Positions 43,891 through 54,519 are shown, counted from the stretch's first letter. The stretch is 64,000 bases of DNA from Rossellomorea aquimaris (GCF_003315075.1 NZ_QNRJ01000001.1:415158-479157); one strand, 5' to 3'. Notes: generated by a model from the sequence alone, not told the origin. A program made the numbers and translations.

Positions 43891-43926
43891 GAGAGAGTGA
43901 TTGCTGGATGCAATCACTCTCTTTTC
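43891..43926. terminator. Terminator between the purine permease and MFS genes
   Basis: 12-bp stem AGAGAGTGATTG/CAATCACTCTCT followed by TTTT. Confidence 0.88.
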
Positions 43927-43929
43927 GTT

Positions 43930-45150
43930 CTATGGATGTTTATGAAGACTTCGAACAGTTTCGTCGGTAGGCAGCAGGAAGGTCATCATCCCTAGTAGTG
44001 GGAGAAAGCTGCAAAGGATCATGACGAAACGAATGGTGTATAGATCTGCGAGTCCCCCGAAGATGACTGCACCTACTGCCCCCATTCCAAAGGCAAGTCC
44101 AACGGTTAATCCCGACACCATTCCAATTTTTTGTGGCAAAAGCTCTTGAGCATACACAACGATTACACTAAAGCTTGAAGACAAAATAAACCCGATGCAA
44201 AAGATAAATGGATAGACAATACTTAAAGATAAGTAAGGTAAAGTAAGGGTTAACGGGGCAGCACCCAACATTGAAAAGAATATGATATTCCTTTTTCCAA
44301 AGCGGTCTGAAAGCGGCCCTCCCAAGAAGGTTCCCAGTACTCCCGCAAACATAAATACAAAAATGTATGCCTGCGCTTCTTTAATGGAAAGACCGTAATC
44401 GTCAATTAAATAAAACTGATAGTAATTGGATAATCCGGCTCCATACCACGAACGGGCAAACACTAAAAACACCACTAATACCATTGCCCATTTAATTCTG
44501 GGATGAATCGGTTTTTTCTTCACGTTTGTCTTGCTATGTCGGTTCACCTTTTCATTAAAACGTAATTGCTCCGAATACCAATTGGATACATGAAATAAAA
44601 CAATGACCCCCAGGATTGCTACAATGGAAAACCATAATGCCCCTTTTTGACCGAATGGAACAAAAATAAACGCCGTAATCAATGGGGCCAGTGACTGCCC
44701 GGTATTCCCACCTACCTGATATATCGATTGAGCCAGGCCCCTGCGGTTTCCGGCTGCCATATATGCTACCCTGGAACCTTCGGGATGAAAGATGGCAGAG
44801 CCGAATCCGATGAATAACACAGATAAGATTATCCATAAAAAATGACCCGATAATGCAAAGCCCACCAAACCAATTAAGCTTGACAGCATTCCTAGTGGAA
44901 GTAAGTAAGGTTTTGAACGTATATCCGCATAATAACCGAATACTGGCTGCAACAATGAAGATGTCATATTGAGGGCAAATGCGATCCAGCCAATTTGGGT
45001 ATAACTCAGCTGCAAGGACTTCTCAATGATCGGAAACATGGCCGGAACAACTGCCTGTAACGTATCATTTATAAAATGACCAGAGCTAATGGCTAATAGA
45101 ATACCGTATATAGTAGGATTCTGCAGGGGTTTCACAGCTGCTTGGGCCAA
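43930..45150 (-). CDS. MFS transporter, fosmidomycin-resistance (Fsr)-like
   Basis: A 406-residue twelve-helix MFS protein. The FSR family pattern is SSGHFINDTLQAVVPAMFPI near the N-terminus, GFGSAIFHPEGSRVAYMAAGNRRG and SIYQVGGNTGQSLAPL. It is probably a drug or metabolite exporter, though fosmidomycin export itself is only an analogy. It starts at TTG with GGAGG 9-10 bases upstream. Single gene. Confidence 0.88.
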   Translation of the reverse strand: MAQAAVKPLQNPTIYGILLAISSGHFINDTLQAVVPAMFPIIEKSLQLSYTQIGWIAFALNMTSSLLQPVFGYYADIRSKPYLLPLGMLSSLIGLVGFALSGHFLWIILSVLFIGFGSAIFHPEGSRVAYMAAGNRRGLAQSIYQVGGNTGQSLAPLITAFIFVPFGQKGALWFSIVAILGVIVLFHVSNWYSEQLRFNEKVNRHSKTNVKKKPIHPRIKWAMVLVVFLVFARSWYGAGLSNYYQFYLIDDYGLSIKEAQAYIFVFMFAGVLGTFLGGPLSDRFGKRNIIFFSMLGAAPLTLTLPYLSLSIVYPFIFCIGFILSSSFSVIVVYAQELLPQKIGMVSGLTVGLAFGMGAVGAVIFGGLADLYTIRFVMILCSFLPLLGMMTFLLPTDETVRSLHKHP

Positions 45151-45225
45151 ATATTGTCACTCCTCCCTTTTATTTCGTTACTCTAAATAGTATACTGAAT
45201 TCTCTATCCATTTCCTACAGACAAA

Positions 45226-45255
45226 TAAAAAAAGTCGAAGCAATGTTCGACTTTT
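45226..45255 (-). terminator. Terminator of the YhcN-like gene
   Basis: Stem AAAAGTCGAA/TTCGACTTTT followed on the minus strand by a U run. Confidence 0.88.
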
Positions 45256-45266
45256 CACGATTCTGA

Positions 45267-45800
45267 TTACCCTCTGTTCGGAAAAACGCGTTTCAGCATC
45301 TCTGCCATTTCTTCTCCGAGACCCTCAATCGGCTTTCCGTTCTCTGCTTTGTTAGTATAATCCCTCATACGATCAGTGAAATCAGGATTTGTTGAAATAT
45401 AAACATTATTTATATTTCCGTTTTGACTTTTCACTTGATCCGAGATCTTTTTCTCCAAATCCTTCGAAACTTTCCCATTCATTTTATCTTCAAGTACCGC
45501 CGCTACATACGCATTTTGATCTGTTGTCAAAACATATGCGCTTTTTACTTCATTAAGACTGGCCACTTTATTTGCCTCTTTTTTGGCCAGTGAATAATTC
45601 TCTCTCCTTGTTCCGTCATTGACATACTCACGATTATTCACATAATCACGATTAGCCTGATTGTTTTTGTAGTTTACTTTTTCCAAATTACGGTTATTCA
45701 TTTCTTGTCCTTCTTCATTCATGTCATTCCCCATACCGCAGCCTGTTGCAATGCTCGTGAACATCAATCCCAAAAGGGCTATCAATAGATATTTTTTCAA
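45267..45800 (-). CDS. YhcN/YlaJ-type sporulation lipoprotein
   Basis: A 177-residue lipoprotein with a lipobox ending ATGC (Cys about 21), then an Asn/Arg/Tyr-rich linker. A YhcN/YlaJ domain follows (KKEANKVASLNEVKSAYVLTTDQNAYVAAVLEDK, INNVYISTNPDF). These proteins are found in the spore inner membrane or forespore and influence germination or outgrowth. AGGAGGTAG precedes the ATG. Probably forespore-expressed; the promoter was not resolved. Confidence 0.9.
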   Translation of the reverse strand: MKKYLLIALLGLMFTSIATGCGMGNDMNEEGQEMNNRNLEKVNYKNNQANRDYVNNREYVNDGTRRENYSLAKKEANKVASLNEVKSAYVLTTDQNAYVAAVLEDKMNGKVSKDLEKKISDQVKSQNGNINNVYISTNPDFTDRMRDYTNKAENGKPIEGLGEEMAEMLKRVFPNRG

Positions 45801-45936
45801 ATTTACTACCTCCTAAATATTATTCATCCTTACTATCCCCACAGCACTTTAAAACTATTCAAGGACTGATTTAGCGTTTAATTCCACTCCCATTTAGGGA
45901 AAACTCATTATGTAGAATGTTTACGGAGGTGGAGAA

Positions 45937-46665
45937 ATGTTCCAGGCTGCTTTATGGGGAGGGATCGTCAGTTTATCCCTCCTAATCGGTGCTGTTATGG
46001 GGATTTATTTGCACATATCAAAACGAATAGTCGCTTATATCATGGCATTGGGAACGGGGTTGATCATAGGTTCTGCCACCTTTGATTTACTAAGTGAGGC
46101 AGAAGGGAAAGCGAACCTGCTCCATCTCACATCTATGTTCTTACTAGGGGCCCTCTTATTCACTCTCTTCGAAATCTTCATTTCAAAGAAAGGTGGAAGT
46201 GAAAGAAAGAGATCAAAGAAGAATCCCCATGGTCATTCAGGATTAGCTATTTATGTAGGAACGATAATGGATGCAATACCCGAATCCATCATTATTGGAG
46301 TCAGCTTTATAGGAGACCAACCTATACAATGGGTGTTTATCATCGCCATTTTCATCAGTAACTTACCTGAATCATTATCAAGCAGTATCGGTTTCAAGCT
46401 TGATCAATATAGTACAAGTAAAATTCTTACCCTCTGGGGAAGCGTAGTGGTTCTCTCATCCCTTAGCTCCTTGCTCGGGTATGTACTCTTACAGGATGCC
46501 TCGGAGAGCATATCTTACATAATCGGAGCGTTCGGGGCAGGCGGATTATTAGCCATGGTATCCTCTACGATGCTGCCAGAGGCGTTTGAAGAAGGAGGTC
46601 CCATTGTCGGATTTCTGTCTTCATTAGGTATCATACTTTCTTATATACTGACAAACTTGTCGTAA
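45937..46665 (+). CDS. ZIP-like metal transporter
   Basis: A 242-residue membrane protein with about eight helices and a charged loop (KKGGSERKRSKKNPHGHSG) after helix 3. The pseudo-repeated metal-site helices read DAIPESIIIG and SNLPESLSSS. In ZIP transporters these positions are usually HxxPE and xNxPE, so the first His is replaced by Asp. Helix layout and the conserved Pro-Glu pairs support the family; the metal is uncertain. TACGGAGG precedes the ATG. Confidence 0.8.
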   Translation: MFQAALWGGIVSLSLLIGAVMGIYLHISKRIVAYIMALGTGLIIGSATFDLLSEAEGKANLLHLTSMFLLGALLFTLFEIFISKKGGSERKRSKKNPHGHSGLAIYVGTIMDAIPESIIIGVSFIGDQPIQWVFIIAIFISNLPESLSSSIGFKLDQYSTSKILTLWGSVVVLSSLSSLLGYVLLQDASESISYIIGAFGAGGLLAMVSSTMLPEAFEEGGPIVGFLSSLGIILSYILTNLS

Positions 46666-46698
46666 CCCATTTCCTTTTAATCCCTTTGGTATCATAAA

Positions 46699-46733
46699 AA
46701 CGTCCTTAAGCGCTTGCTTAAGGACGTTTATTT
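46699..46733. terminator. Bidirectional terminator between ZIP-like and MutS2-like genes
   Basis: Perfect stem AACGTCCTTAAG/CTTAAGGACGTT followed by TATTTTG. Confidence 0.88.
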
Positions 46734-46736
46734 TGT

Positions 46737-48677
46737 TTATTCGTCATGATCTATGGTTAAACCTTCAACAAATCGTTTTCCCATCAGCTTATCTTTTTTC
46801 CGGTTTTCTTTACTGTTAAAGATAATATCAAAATCATAACCTTCGGGGTATAGCTCTCTCGCCGAAACATAAAGATCCAGACGTTTATGATTAATTATTC
46901 TTCTTTCACTCTTAATTTGCACGGTGTAATCACCTCTATCATCTGGTCCTTCATATACAATCCCGAATTCTCCACTCGTTGAAATTTTAACATTATCACC
47001 TTTATTAAATAATGGACCTCCACTCTCCCCCTTTGAGGAAGATTTACTATGGTTCCTTTTTTTATATTTGTTTACGATAACCTGCCTTTCCAACTCCTTC
47101 TTCACATGATAATCGATTTCTCCCAGGTCCAGGTCATAGCATTTCTTTTCCTTATACGTAATTTCATGGGCTTTTTCAATGATTTCAGGGTGCATTCCCA
47201 GCTTTAATGCAATGGCAAATGCTTGGCTCTCGCCTCCCTTACCCACTATGAGCTTATACGTAGGTTGTAATGTATCAATATTGAATTCCATACTCCCATT
47301 CACGAAGCCTTCATGCTCTTCTGCGAAATGCTTTATTTCACTGTAATGGGTAGTTGCGAGTATCGTGGCTCCTTTTTCATATAATTGATCCAGGATAGCT
47401 GTTGCCAGCCCCATTCCTTCTAACGGATCCGTACCGGAACCAAGCTCATCTAACAGAACCAAGGTTCGATCATTTGTATCCTTTAATATATCGATAATAT
47501 TTTTAATATGGGAGCTGAATGTGCTTAAATTTTGCTGAAGGCTTTGACCATCCCCAATATCTAAAAGAATATCTTGATAAATACTGACTTCACTACCCTT
47601 TTCTGCCGGAATATGAAGACCGCATTGGGTCATGAGGGTGAGAAGGCCCACCGTTTTAATGGTGACTGTCTTACCTCCAGTATTCGGCCCGGTTATGACT
47701 AACGCATGAAAATCCTCACCCATCTGAATGGATAATGGCACTGCCTCTTTTCCAAGCAGGGGATGAACCGCATTTGTTAAATGTATTTGATGATTTTCAT
47801 TTACTAGGGCGCTCACACCATCAATGGAGCGGCTATATTTGGCCTTTGCAAATAGGACGTCGTAATGCACCATCGTTTCAATCGCCAGCTTTAATTGTGG
47901 TTCGTACGTTTGAACCAGCCCTGTTAGCATCCAGAGGATGTTCTCAACTTCACGGTCTTCCTCAAGCTTATAGTATAAAAGCTGATCTTGCTGAATGCTT
48001 AATTCCTCAGGCTCAATATAGAGAGTCGATCCTGAAGCAGATGAATCCATAACGGACCCTTTCATTTTTCCTTTATATTCTTTCTTGATGGGGAGAACAT
48101 ACCTGCCATTTCTCTGACTAACAATCGATTCTTGTAGGAATGATTTATATTTAGCTGACTTTACAATCGCTTGAATTTTATCCTTTAACCGATCCTCTTG
48201 AATCCCCATTTGTTTTCTGATCCTTAACAACTCTTTACTGGCGTGATCGTCCACTCTCCCATTACGGATGCATCGATTGATTTCTTCCCCAATTTCAGGG
48301 ATCTCTTCAATCGAATAAACATATGAAGATACCCTTGGAGCCACCCACTGTTTATCCTCCATGAATTTTTTGATTTTTTTACACGCATCCAGAAAATAAT
48401 AGAGGCTTGTAAATTGATCTGGCTTCAATGGCACCCCTTTATTCAGGTTTGCTACAATGTTTTCCACGCCATCCAAAGCATGAATCGGTATACTCGCACT
48501 TTTCTCCAGGATTCTTACGGCTTCCGCTACTTCACCTAAACGCATTTCAATTTGGCGTTTGTTGATTGATGGCATTATTTTCATCAATTCCTTTTTCCCT
48601 TCTTCTGTAAGGGCATACCGTGACAGTTCTTCCTTGACTTTGTTAAATTCTAAAGTTTGAAACGTCTTTTCGTTCAA
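46737..48677 (-). CDS. MutS2-like ATPase lacking the Smr domain
   Basis: A 646-residue MutS-family protein: N-terminal core/lever region, clamp helices, then the ABC-type ATPase with TGPNTGGKTVTIKTVGL, DIGDGQSLQQNLSTFSSH, LLDELGSGTDPLEG and TTHYSEIKHFA. A KOW-like module (GDNVKISTSGEFGIVYEG) follows. Standard MutS2 is about 785 residues and ends in an Smr nuclease domain; here the chain stops about 90 residues after the KOW-like part without one. It may be a second, non-nuclease paralogue acting on DNA or collided ribosomes. TTG 48677 is 6 bases from GGAGGAG. Confidence 0.9.
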   Translation of the reverse strand: MNEKTFQTLEFNKVKEELSRYALTEEGKKELMKIMPSINKRQIEMRLGEVAEAVRILEKSASIPIHALDGVENIVANLNKGVPLKPDQFTSLYYFLDACKKIKKFMEDKQWVAPRVSSYVYSIEEIPEIGEEINRCIRNGRVDDHASKELLRIRKQMGIQEDRLKDKIQAIVKSAKYKSFLQESIVSQRNGRYVLPIKKEYKGKMKGSVMDSSASGSTLYIEPEELSIQQDQLLYYKLEEDREVENILWMLTGLVQTYEPQLKLAIETMVHYDVLFAKAKYSRSIDGVSALVNENHQIHLTNAVHPLLGKEAVPLSIQMGEDFHALVITGPNTGGKTVTIKTVGLLTLMTQCGLHIPAEKGSEVSIYQDILLDIGDGQSLQQNLSTFSSHIKNIIDILKDTNDRTLVLLDELGSGTDPLEGMGLATAILDQLYEKGATILATTHYSEIKHFAEEHEGFVNGSMEFNIDTLQPTYKLIVGKGGESQAFAIALKLGMHPEIIEKAHEITYKEKKCYDLDLGEIDYHVKKELERQVIVNKYKKRNHSKSSSKGESGGPLFNKGDNVKISTSGEFGIVYEGPDDRGDYTVQIKSERRIINHKRLDLYVSARELYPEGYDFDIIFNSKENRKKDKLMGKRFVEGLTIDHDE

Positions 48678-48703
48678 TGTTTTCTCCTCCATATAAATAA
48701 AAT

Positions 48704-48734
48704 AGACCACAACGAACAATGTCCATTGTGGTCT
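48704..48734 (-). terminator. Attenuator-like hairpin in the leader of the MutS2-like gene
   Basis: 9-bp stem AGACCACAA/TTGTGGTCT followed on the minus strand by ATTTTATTT, just before the ribosome site. It would dampen read-through into the gene. Confidence 0.5.
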
Positions 48735-48847
48735 TACTCACTCGTATACTGACTTGCCAATAATAATCGCATGTGTCTACGTAAAACGTGAATCGTTCAT
48801 AACCGAACGCTAGAAACGACTACACAGATTTCCCGATTCATGTACAC

Positions 48848-48876
48848 AAAAAGAGCTGTGCACAAAGACACAGCTC
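48848..48876 (-). terminator. Terminator of the small RNA
   Basis: Stem GAGCTGTG/CACAGCTC followed on the minus strand by five U. Confidence 0.9.
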
Positions 48877-49064
48877 TCCTATTAAAGGGTTGAGTATGCT
48901 ATGACCATTGTTCTTAACTACACTTTGTAGGCAAGGCTAAATAAGCTTATTCCATAACCTGTTTTTAAGGCTATTGCCTGCAAAATGTCCGTATTCATTT
49001 CACGGTTAGTTAAGAACGACACCTAACATAGAACATACTCCCTTTGTATACAATAATTTAATTC
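48848..49064 (-). ncRNA. Structured small RNA, 6S-like
   Basis: Free-standing minus-strand transcription unit without a convincing reading frame. It has a promoter TTGACA-N17-TAAACT (49099-49071), a predicted start near 49064 and an intrinsic terminator at 48848-48876. The body folds into one long rod: GAGTATG/CATACTC and CTATG/CATAG (49040-49027 with 48903-48892), an internal bubble, then an 11-bp stem GTTCTTAACTA/TAGTTAAGAAC (49017-49007 with 48920-48910). The apex of about 85 bases is itself branched. The size (about 215 nt) and rod-with-bubble form suit a 6S RNA, the RNA-polymerase-binding regulator, but identity is not proven. Confidence 0.65.
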
Positions 49065-49070
49065 ATGAAT

Positions 49071-49099
49071 AGTTTACGATGTATGGAATTCATTGTCAA
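49071..49099 (-). promoter_or_regulatory. Sigma-A promoter of the small RNA
   Basis: TTGACA (49099-49094), a 17-bp spacer and TAAACT (49076-49071) on the minus strand. It lies between the DUF4395 gene end and the RNA. Confidence 0.75.
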
Positions 49100-49103
49100 T
49101 AGG

Positions 49104-49532
49104 CTACTGTATAGACCTTTTATATTGGAACCTTTTCCATTGAAAACGGATAAAACAACCGACACAGAATCCCCCAAGCGCGACGGTCGCTGCGAGGAAT
49201 ACCATTCCTGAGAAAAGGTAGAATCCTGTACTCCACCCAGCCAGAGCACTCATAATCGCTGCTCCTAAGCAAATCACGGCAATCATGTTGTTAAATCGCT
49301 GCTGATCAGCGTCTTCAGGAGGATACGATGAAAGCTCTTTCTTTAAGAAACTCCTCCCTGCCTTTATGACGGGATTGAACTTAAATATCATAGCTGATAA
49401 CCCCACCATTAATGGAAGCATTATGAAGAATTCTATTTGAAACACCCATGAAATGGCTACTGTAGAAACGATGAACCACTGATTTAATTGAACTAAAGGT
49501 TTCGGTATTGAATTGAGTGAAGGTGAACCCAT
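49104..49532 (-). CDS. DUF4395 membrane protein
   Basis: A 142-residue membrane protein with four hydrophobic segments in two pairs and DUF4395 features (PLVQLNQWFIV near the start; FKFNPVIKAGRSFLKKE; GFCVGCFIRFQWKRFQYKR at the end, with a Cys pair). Function unknown; related proteins often accompany thioredoxin-like genes, but none is adjacent. It is the only gene of its unit. Confidence 0.82.
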   Translation of the reverse strand: MGSPSLNSIPKPLVQLNQWFIVSTVAISWVFQIEFFIMLPLMVGLSAMIFKFNPVIKAGRSFLKKELSSYPPEDADQQRFNNMIAVICLGAAIMSALAGWSTGFYLFSGMVFLAATVALGGFCVGCFIRFQWKRFQYKRSIQ

Positions 49533-49603
49533 TTTTAATCCCTACCTTTCTGATTGGAATTTATGTAATTATAGTGTAGTGGATTCATCAGAAAAAATCA
49601 AAA

Positions 49604-49645
49604 GAAAAAACCGAAAGCACCCGCCCATTTTTTGGCTGCTTTCGG
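49604..49645 (-). terminator. Terminator of the ferritin-like gene
   Basis: Stem CCGAAAGCA/TGCTTTCGG with a 17-base loop, followed on the minus strand by UUUUUUC. Confidence 0.88.
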
Positions 49646-49655
49646 TTCTCATCAT

Positions 49656-50096
49656 TTATAGGTTCCTTAGTATTTCTGCATGACGCTGTTCATCATATGC
49701 AGCCCTCATAAATCTACGTTTGGCTCTTGGCTCGGTAAGCCTGTTGGAAATAGACAAATAAAAGGATACCGTTTCACTTTCATCTTTAATGCTTTCTCTT
49801 ATCCCTTGCCGGTAATTTGAAGGCAGGTCTCTAGGATTGACTAAATTAATGGGTGGGTATCGACCTGTTAGTTGCAAGTACGATTGTGTAAATCCATTAA
49901 AGTGACGGATCTCGTCCTGCCTTATTCCCAAGATTGCCAGCTTGGCTGTATCATTCGGTGCAAGCTCTGCCAGTTGTGTATAGTAAGATATAGCTAAAAA
50001 TTCATCATTAATGGCTTTTTGTATATCTCTTCTCAGTTGTCGATCGATTTGACGGTCATCCTGATTTTCAAAATAATATGGATATTGATCGTACAT
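49656..50096 (-). CDS. Ferritin-like (YhjR-like) spore-associated protein
   Basis: A 146-residue four-helix ferritin-like protein. Candidate metal ligands are INDEFLAISYYTQL, DEIRHFNGF, KDESETVSFYL and DEQRHAEIL, forming two E...ExxH-type helices. B. subtilis YhjR, a spore-associated protein, has this build. The N-terminus is Tyr-rich (YDQYPYYFENQ) as in coat-associated proteins. ATG 50096 is 7 bases from GGAGGAG. Confidence 0.85.
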   Translation of the reverse strand: MYDQYPYYFENQDDRQIDRQLRRDIQKAINDEFLAISYYTQLAELAPNDTAKLAILGIRQDEIRHFNGFTQSYLQLTGRYPPINLVNPRDLPSNYRQGIRESIKDESETVSFYLSISNRLTEPRAKRRFMRAAYDEQRHAEILRNL

Positions 50097-50298
50097 CAAA
50101 CATCTCCTCCTAAAGCATAGCCTTTTACAGACTATGCCAGAAGCCCATCCATAGTGATGCTCTGCATCATCTCATTAGCTCTTATCGATGCCGTAACTCT
50201 CCAGGAGCCATCTTCACTATAAGCTGAAGAATTTCTCACTGTTCCGGCTAACACTCTATCTTTTTAGCATACTCGCGTGTTATAATCTTTTAGATTGA

Positions 50299-51921
<1,623 letters not shown>

Positions 51922-51931
51922 TGTGAACCAG

Positions 51932-51966
51932 AAAAAGCAGGTAGCCTGATGCTACCTGCTTTTTTT
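51932..51966. terminator. Bidirectional terminator between ABC-F and recQ genes
   Basis: Perfect stem AAAAGCAGGTAGC/GCTACCTGCTTTT with T run. Confidence 0.93.
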
Positions 51967-54095
51967 CATTCATATTGACCATGTTTAACCAAGTATCCTT
52001 TAATCTGAAAATAGCTTATTTTTTTCGGTAATTCCTCTTTAATGGGCTTTAAGAGGTCCGTCCCTACTTTCTGGACTGCGTCTTCAATAAGTGTTTCTTC
52101 TTCTTCTGTAAAGAGGATGGTCCAGTCATTCGTGATGCGTTCCTGATAGGCTCGGATAATGTGATTTTCAATCGTTGCTGTACTCATTCCCCGTTCTTTC
52201 GCAATTTTTTTTATATCCAAGTTATCTTTGAACAACTCATAGCTGATTAAATAGGAAGCCGTGTCAGATTTACCTGTCTTACGTGGTGGTGCAGGTTTGA
52301 CCACTTCGACTTCATGCTCTGGATTTTCATCTAAAAAGGAGGAGATTTCCTTGATGAAAACTTCTCCATACCGAATCATCTTGTTTTCCCCCACCCCGCT
52401 CACTTGGAGGAATTCATCAGGTGTTTTCGGCACCTTCACACACATATCCTGTAAGGATTTATCGGAGAAAATAACGAATGGCGGGACTCCTTCAGAATCT
52501 GCAATCGATTTACGGAGTGTTCGCAAGGTCTGGAACAAGCCATCTTCTTTAGGAATGATGGCCGAAACAGTAGGCTGCACCTTTCTCGTTATACTTCTTT
52601 CCCCCATTAACACCTCTTTGCCTTTTGCTGAAACTTTCAGGATAGGAAAGCTCCCCCCCTCGACTTGTATGACCCCCTCTGAAATCAAATAATCAATGAA
52701 CAGTCCGACATCCTTCTGTGATTGTTCCTTCATTAATCCATATGTGGAAAGCCGATCGAACCCCCATTCCAGGATTTTTTTGTTCTTTGACCCCGTTAGT
52801 ACACCGCTGATGAGTGAGGTTCCAAATCTTTCATTCATTCGCATCATACAGGATAATACCATTTGAGCCTCTCTCGTTACATCCTCGGATTCCCTATCAT
52901 CCAAGCAATTGCTGCAATGACCGCATGCTTCCTCTACTTGTTCCCCAAAATACGCTAAAATGTAGTTCTGCAGACATGCTTCTGTATGGACAAAATCAAC
53001 CATTTCGCGTAATTTCTGCATCTCATTATCATGTAATTCCTGATTTACGATATTTAGGTCAATGATATACCGCTGTGTCTGGATATCCTGAGGTGAAAAT
53101 AATAAGACACATTCGCTGTCCACTCCATCACGACCTGCCCTACCAGCCTCTTGATAGTATCCCTCCATATTCTTCGGAATTTGGTAATGAATCACAAAGC
53201 GTACATTTGATTTATTAATCCCCATCCCAAATGCATTGGTCGCAATCATGATGGTAATGGAATCATTCAGGAAGGCTTCCTGCTGTTCCTGCCTTACCGT
53301 GTCATGCAGCCCGCCATGATATTTCCCGACGGAAAATCCCTTTTTATCAAGATAAATATAAAGGTTTTCAACTTCCTTCCGTGTTGCACAGTAAATGATG
53401 CCGGAATCCTGATGATTCTTTTGTACATACCTTTCAACCCAACGCTTACGATCTTCACCTTTTACAACCTGGAAGAACAAATTCGTCCGTTGAAAACCAG
53501 TTAATACTTTATATTGATCTGGAATATGTAAATGATGAAGGATATCAGCTTGTACCTGTGGAGTTGCAGTCGCGGTCAGGGCGAGAATGGTGGGATTTGA
53601 TTGTAGTTGATTAACAGCGTTATAAATCCCTAAATAGCTTGGTCTGAAGTCATGACCCCATTGGGATAAACAATGGGCTTCGTCAACAGCTACCAGGGGA
53701 ATGGGTAAAGAATTGAGGAATCGGATGAATCCAAATGATTCCAATCTTTCAGGAGCAATATAAACGAGTTTGTATTCACCTGAAGAAATCTCTTCCATCC
53801 TGGTCTCTACTTCACTATTCGATAGCGTACTATTAATGTAGGTTGCTGGAATCCCTTGATGAAGTAACGAATCCACCTGATCTTTCATTAAAGATATGAG
53901 TGGAGAAATAACAAGTGTAACTCCATCAAGCATTAGAGCAGGAATTTGGTAACAGAGCGATTTCCCTCCTCCTGTCGGCATGATCCCTACTGTGTTTTTT
54001 CCATCCATTATGTATTCAATAATACTTGCTTGTCCATCTCTGAATTCGTCGTATCCAAAGTACTGCTTTAATACTTGTTTTGCTTCTACAATCAC
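51966..54095 (-). CDS. recQ: ATP-dependent DNA helicase RecQ
   Basis: A 709-residue 3'-5' helicase: RecA-like domains with MPTGGGKSLCYQIPAL, VDEAHCLSQWGHDFRPSY and QEAGRAGRDG. The RecQ zinc site is ACLQNYILAYF then CGHCSNCLDD. A winged-helix RQC region, an HRDC domain (TLRKSIADSEGVPPFVIFSDKSL) and a C-terminal helix-turn-helix extension (DIKKIAKERGMSTATIENHI) follow. It acts in recombinational repair and fork restart. The start is GTG 54095, 5 bases from GGGAGGGG. Confidence 0.95.
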   Translation of the reverse strand: MIVEAKQVLKQYFGYDEFRDGQASIIEYIMDGKNTVGIMPTGGGKSLCYQIPALMLDGVTLVISPLISLMKDQVDSLLHQGIPATYINSTLSNSEVETRMEEISSGEYKLVYIAPERLESFGFIRFLNSLPIPLVAVDEAHCLSQWGHDFRPSYLGIYNAVNQLQSNPTILALTATATPQVQADILHHLHIPDQYKVLTGFQRTNLFFQVVKGEDRKRWVERYVQKNHQDSGIIYCATRKEVENLYIYLDKKGFSVGKYHGGLHDTVRQEQQEAFLNDSITIMIATNAFGMGINKSNVRFVIHYQIPKNMEGYYQEAGRAGRDGVDSECVLLFSPQDIQTQRYIIDLNIVNQELHDNEMQKLREMVDFVHTEACLQNYILAYFGEQVEEACGHCSNCLDDRESEDVTREAQMVLSCMMRMNERFGTSLISGVLTGSKNKKILEWGFDRLSTYGLMKEQSQKDVGLFIDYLISEGVIQVEGGSFPILKVSAKGKEVLMGERSITRKVQPTVSAIIPKEDGLFQTLRTLRKSIADSEGVPPFVIFSDKSLQDMCVKVPKTPDEFLQVSGVGENKMIRYGEVFIKEISSFLDENPEHEVEVVKPAPPRKTGKSDTASYLISYELFKDNLDIKKIAKERGMSTATIENHIIRAYQERITNDWTILFTEEEETLIEDAVQKVGTDLLKPIKEELPKKISYFQIKGYLVKHGQYE

Positions 54096-54183
54096 ATTTT
54101 CCCCTCCCAATAGATCTTACTATTCCTTTATTGTATTCCAGAACGGGGAACGTGCCAATAGGGTTTCCCATTTTTTAAACAAA

Positions 54184-54222
54184 AGGCTGTACATTCGTAT
54201 TCTTATACGCAATGTACAGCCT
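54184..54222 (-). terminator. Terminator of the 43-residue protein gene
   Basis: Nested stems AAGGCTGTACATT/AATGTACAGCCTT and CGTAT/ATACG, followed on the minus strand by TTTTG. Confidence 0.85.
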
Positions 54223-54232
54223 TATCATTAGA

Positions 54233-54364
54233 TTAAAACCACTTGACTATTTTTTCTTCTTTATTTACTTCAACAGGCTTCGACAGCTTCCAAAAGCTAT
54301 CCCATACAGTATCTTTACTCTCAGTTGAAGAGCTTTTAACTTCTTTCTCTTTCTTGTTAGACAT
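54233..54364 (-). CDS. Small hydrophilic protein, unknown function
   Basis: A 43-residue protein with a perfect AGGAGG site before the ATG and a strong terminator after the stop. The sequence is Lys/Ser/Glu-rich with an aromatic patch (TVWDSFWKLSKPV) and ends in IVKWF. No family recognised. Clean expression signals on both sides make it a credible gene despite its size. Confidence 0.7.
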   Translation of the reverse strand: MSNKKEKEVKSSSTESKDTVWDSFWKLSKPVEVNKEEKIVKWF

Positions 54365-54478
54365 GGTGCTACCTCCTTTAATACATAAATACATTACATC
54401 CTATTCAAATATAAAAAAAGAGTTTAATAATTTTTTCAAAAACACCTAATTTTATGATGCTCATTTTGCCTCGACAAG

Positions 54479-54509
54479 AAAAAAGAACCAATCAGATAAG
54501 ATTGGTTCT
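54479..54509 (-). terminator. Terminator of the YdjO-like gene
   Basis: Stem AGAACCAATC/GATTGGTTCT followed on the minus strand by UUUUUUC. Confidence 0.88.
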
Positions 54510-54519
54510 CTACGATCCA

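Noticed and set aside
50132-50250. A minus-strand frame of about 35-40 codons (NSSAYSEDGSWRVTASIRANEMMQ) between the ferritin-like and ABC-F genes, protein-like in composition.
   Set aside because: No ribosome binding site before any possible start and no terminator of its own; too short to support without comparison.
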